Of a DNA stretch of 64,000 nt, positions 62,788-64,000 are shown in pieces. A model generated the notes under the pieces. It ran no database searches, was not told where the DNA came from, and saw only the letters and a list, made by a program, of their open reading frames with translations. Position 1 is the first letter of the stretch; every line of letters begins with the position of its first letter. The position numbers were made by a program, and so were the translations under genes. Source of the DNA: Thermoflavifilum sp. (lineage in GTDB: Bacteria > Bacteroidota > Bacteroidia > Chitinophagales > Chitinophagaceae); contig NZ_CP063141.1 of assembly GCF_014961315.1 (NCBI RefSeq), positions 186,001-250,000 on the forward strand, in the 5' to 3' direction.

Positions 62788-64000
62788 TCAATCCGGCATA
62801 CGGGGCGAAGCCTGTTTCACCTCTGGAGAAACCTGCGCTGCAAAGCGTTCAAAGTTTTGCTGGAATGCATGTATCAGCTGGCGGGCAGCCTGTTCGTAGG
62901 CCAGAGGATCATCCCAGCTGCCACCGGGTCGCAACCAGCTATCCGGAACGCCAGGACAATGCCGGGGAACCATAAATCCAAACGCCGGATGAGGCTCAAA
63001 CGCCACTTCATCGAGTTCTCCCGCAAAGATAGTCGAAAGTATGCCCCGCGTTATCGGCAACGGAATGCGCCTGCCCACCCCATACGGACCGCCCATCCAC
63101 CCCGTGTTGATAAGCCAGCACGAAACACGATGGCGATCGATGTTTTGCTGAAGCAGGCTGGCATATACCAGGGGATGCAGCGGCATGAAAGGGGCTCCGA
63201 AGCAGGTGCTGAAAGTGGCTCTGGGCGCGGCCACCCCGGTTTCCGTACCGGCCACTTTGGCTGTGTAGCCCGATAAAAATTGAAAAATCGCCTGTGGTGC
63301 CGTAAGCCTGGCCACGGGCGGAAGCACGCCATGGGCATCGCAGGTGAGAAAGAAAATCCATTGCGGTGCAGGCCCGCTATGATCCACCACGTGATTCGGT
63401 ACCCTGGTCAATGGAAATGCTGCACGTATGTTTTCGGTGATGCTCTGATCATCAAAGTTCAGTCGACGTGTTCCGGGATGAAATCGCATGTTTTCAATCA
63501 GTGTGCCCTCACCGATTGCAGCAGCAATCAGGGGTTCCGTCTCTGCGCACAGATGAATGCATTTGGCATAACAGCCTCCTTCCAGATTGAAAATCCCTGC
63601 TTCATCCCAGGCATGTTCATCATCGCCAATCAACCTGCGATCGGTGGTACAACTTAAGGTGGTTTTACCGGTACCGCTGAGTCCGAAAAACAAAGCCGTT
63701 CTATTCCGTTCATCCATGTTTGCCGCACAATGCATGGAAAGCACGCCCTGCAGCGGTAACAAATAGTTCATCGCGGTGAATACGCCTTTTTTGATTTCAC
63801 CGGTATAAGCGGTACCCGTGATGACAATAAGCTTTCGGGTAAAATGTAGCGCAATGCAGGGTTTGCGGTCAGGGTCTGCAGGCCGGTGAAAATGAGGTGC
63901 GTGTAACACCAGCCAATCATACGCATCATGCAAGTTCGACTTACGCGGCAAGAACAGGTGATGCACGAACAGATCGGCCCACGGAAGCTCGGTAACCACC
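62788..64000 (-). CDS. pckA: ATP-dependent phosphoenolpyruvate carboxykinase, 5' end outside window
   Basis: Converts oxaloacetate and ATP to PEP, the first gluconeogenic step. The frame is open to the right edge; 403 residues are present out of about 530 in the family, so the N-terminus is missing. LHFTRKLIVITGTAYTGEIKKGVFTAMNYLLP is a family hallmark, the P-loop is GLSGTGKTT, the metal-binding DDEHAW follows, then FNLEGGCYAKCI, FLTCDAHGVLPPVARL, FLSGYTAKVAGTE, and LINTGWMGGPYGVGRRI. It converges on the SnoaL-like gene; the 102 bases between them hold a weak hairpin around 62741-62782. Confidence 0.95.
   Translation of the reverse strand, partial: VVTELPWADLFVHHLFLPRKSNLHDAYDWLVLHAPHFHRPADPDRKPCIALHFTRKLIVITGTAYTGEIKKGVFTAMNYLLPLQGVLSMHCAANMDERNRTALFFGLSGTGKTTLSCTTDRRLIGDDEHAWDEAGIFNLEGGCYAKCIHLCAETEPLIAAAIGEGTLIENMRFHPGTRRLNFDDQSITENIRAAFPLTRVPNHVVDHSGPAPQWIFFLTCDAHGVLPPVARLTAPQAIFQFLSGYTAKVAGTETGVAAPRATFSTCFGAPFMPLHPLVYASLLQQNIDRHRVSCWLINTGWMGGPYGVGRRIPLPITRGILSTIFAGELDEVAFEPHPAFGFMVPRHCPGVPDSWLRPGGSWDDPLAYEQAARQLIHAFQQNFERFAAQVSPEVKQASPRMPD

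Overview
The window is chromosomal DNA of a Bacteroidota bacterium, most likely from the Chitinophagia. The signs are: a 285-residue primary sigma factor of the Bacteroidota type with -7 boxes matching TAnnTTTG ahead of many genes; a secreted M43 protease with a type IX secretion C-terminal domain; DUF4249, DUF6132 and DUF4369/TlpA proteins; and an aminofutalosine (MqnE) menaquinone gene. The genus cannot be fixed from the sequence alone. No prophage, insertion sequence, CRISPR array, rRNA or tRNA was seen. Both ends cut genes: an acyl-CoA dehydrogenase-like gene on the left and pckA on the right.

Layout. 1-9.5 kb: glycan degradation and sugar salvage (GH2 beta-galactosidase, sialate O-acetylesterase, a NahK-like anomeric sugar kinase overlapping a sugar-1-phosphate nucleotidyltransferase, GH20 hexosaminidase). 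9.5-16.9 kb: housekeeping (trxB, a DUF4249 lipoprotein, rpoD, threonine aldolase, valS). 17-22.6 kb: a three-gene minus-strand operon (CNT nucleoside transporter, ModF-like double ABC ATPase, secreted peptidase/beta-propeller/barrel protein). 22.7-27.7 kb: M43 protease, mqnE, transaldolase-like gene, SRP RNA, and a solitary PD-(D/E)XK nuclease with four cysteines.

27.7-41.9 kb is the most striking part. A complete histidine operon (hisGDCB ... hisH-A-F-IE) is interrupted between hisB and hisH by a complete tryptophan operon (trpEGDCFBA), all on one strand with tight or overlapping junctions. Each block starts with its own transcription attenuator. The his leader encodes an 18-residue peptide with four His codons in five and a strong terminator hairpin. 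The trp leader, inside the his operon, encodes a 20-residue peptide with three consecutive Trp codons followed at once by a His codon, then a second terminator. The last four his genes therefore lie behind both attenuators.

42-47.9 kb: two tandem thiol-disulfide (TlpA-like) proteins, a cysteine desulfurase, and divergently a five-gene sulfane-sulfur operon (MBL/rhodanese, DUF6132, two rhodaneses, YgaP-like membrane protein). 47.9-52.2 kb: phosphoglucosamine mutase, PAP2 phosphatase, ZIP transporter, CorC/HlyC family protein. 52.2-58.4 kb: GH127-like glycosidase, an AT-rich gene split by a frameshift, and a large FAD/Fe-S dehydrogenase. 58.7-62.7 kb: folD-queE, a GlxA-like AraC regulator, and divergently an SRPBCC protein and a double SnoaL-like protein. 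pckA runs off the right edge.

Promoters were read by eye against the Bacteroidota consensus (TTG, about 19-21 bases, TAnnTTTG). Start codons were moved inward from the longest reading frame where signal peptides, family N-termini or promoter positions argued for it.
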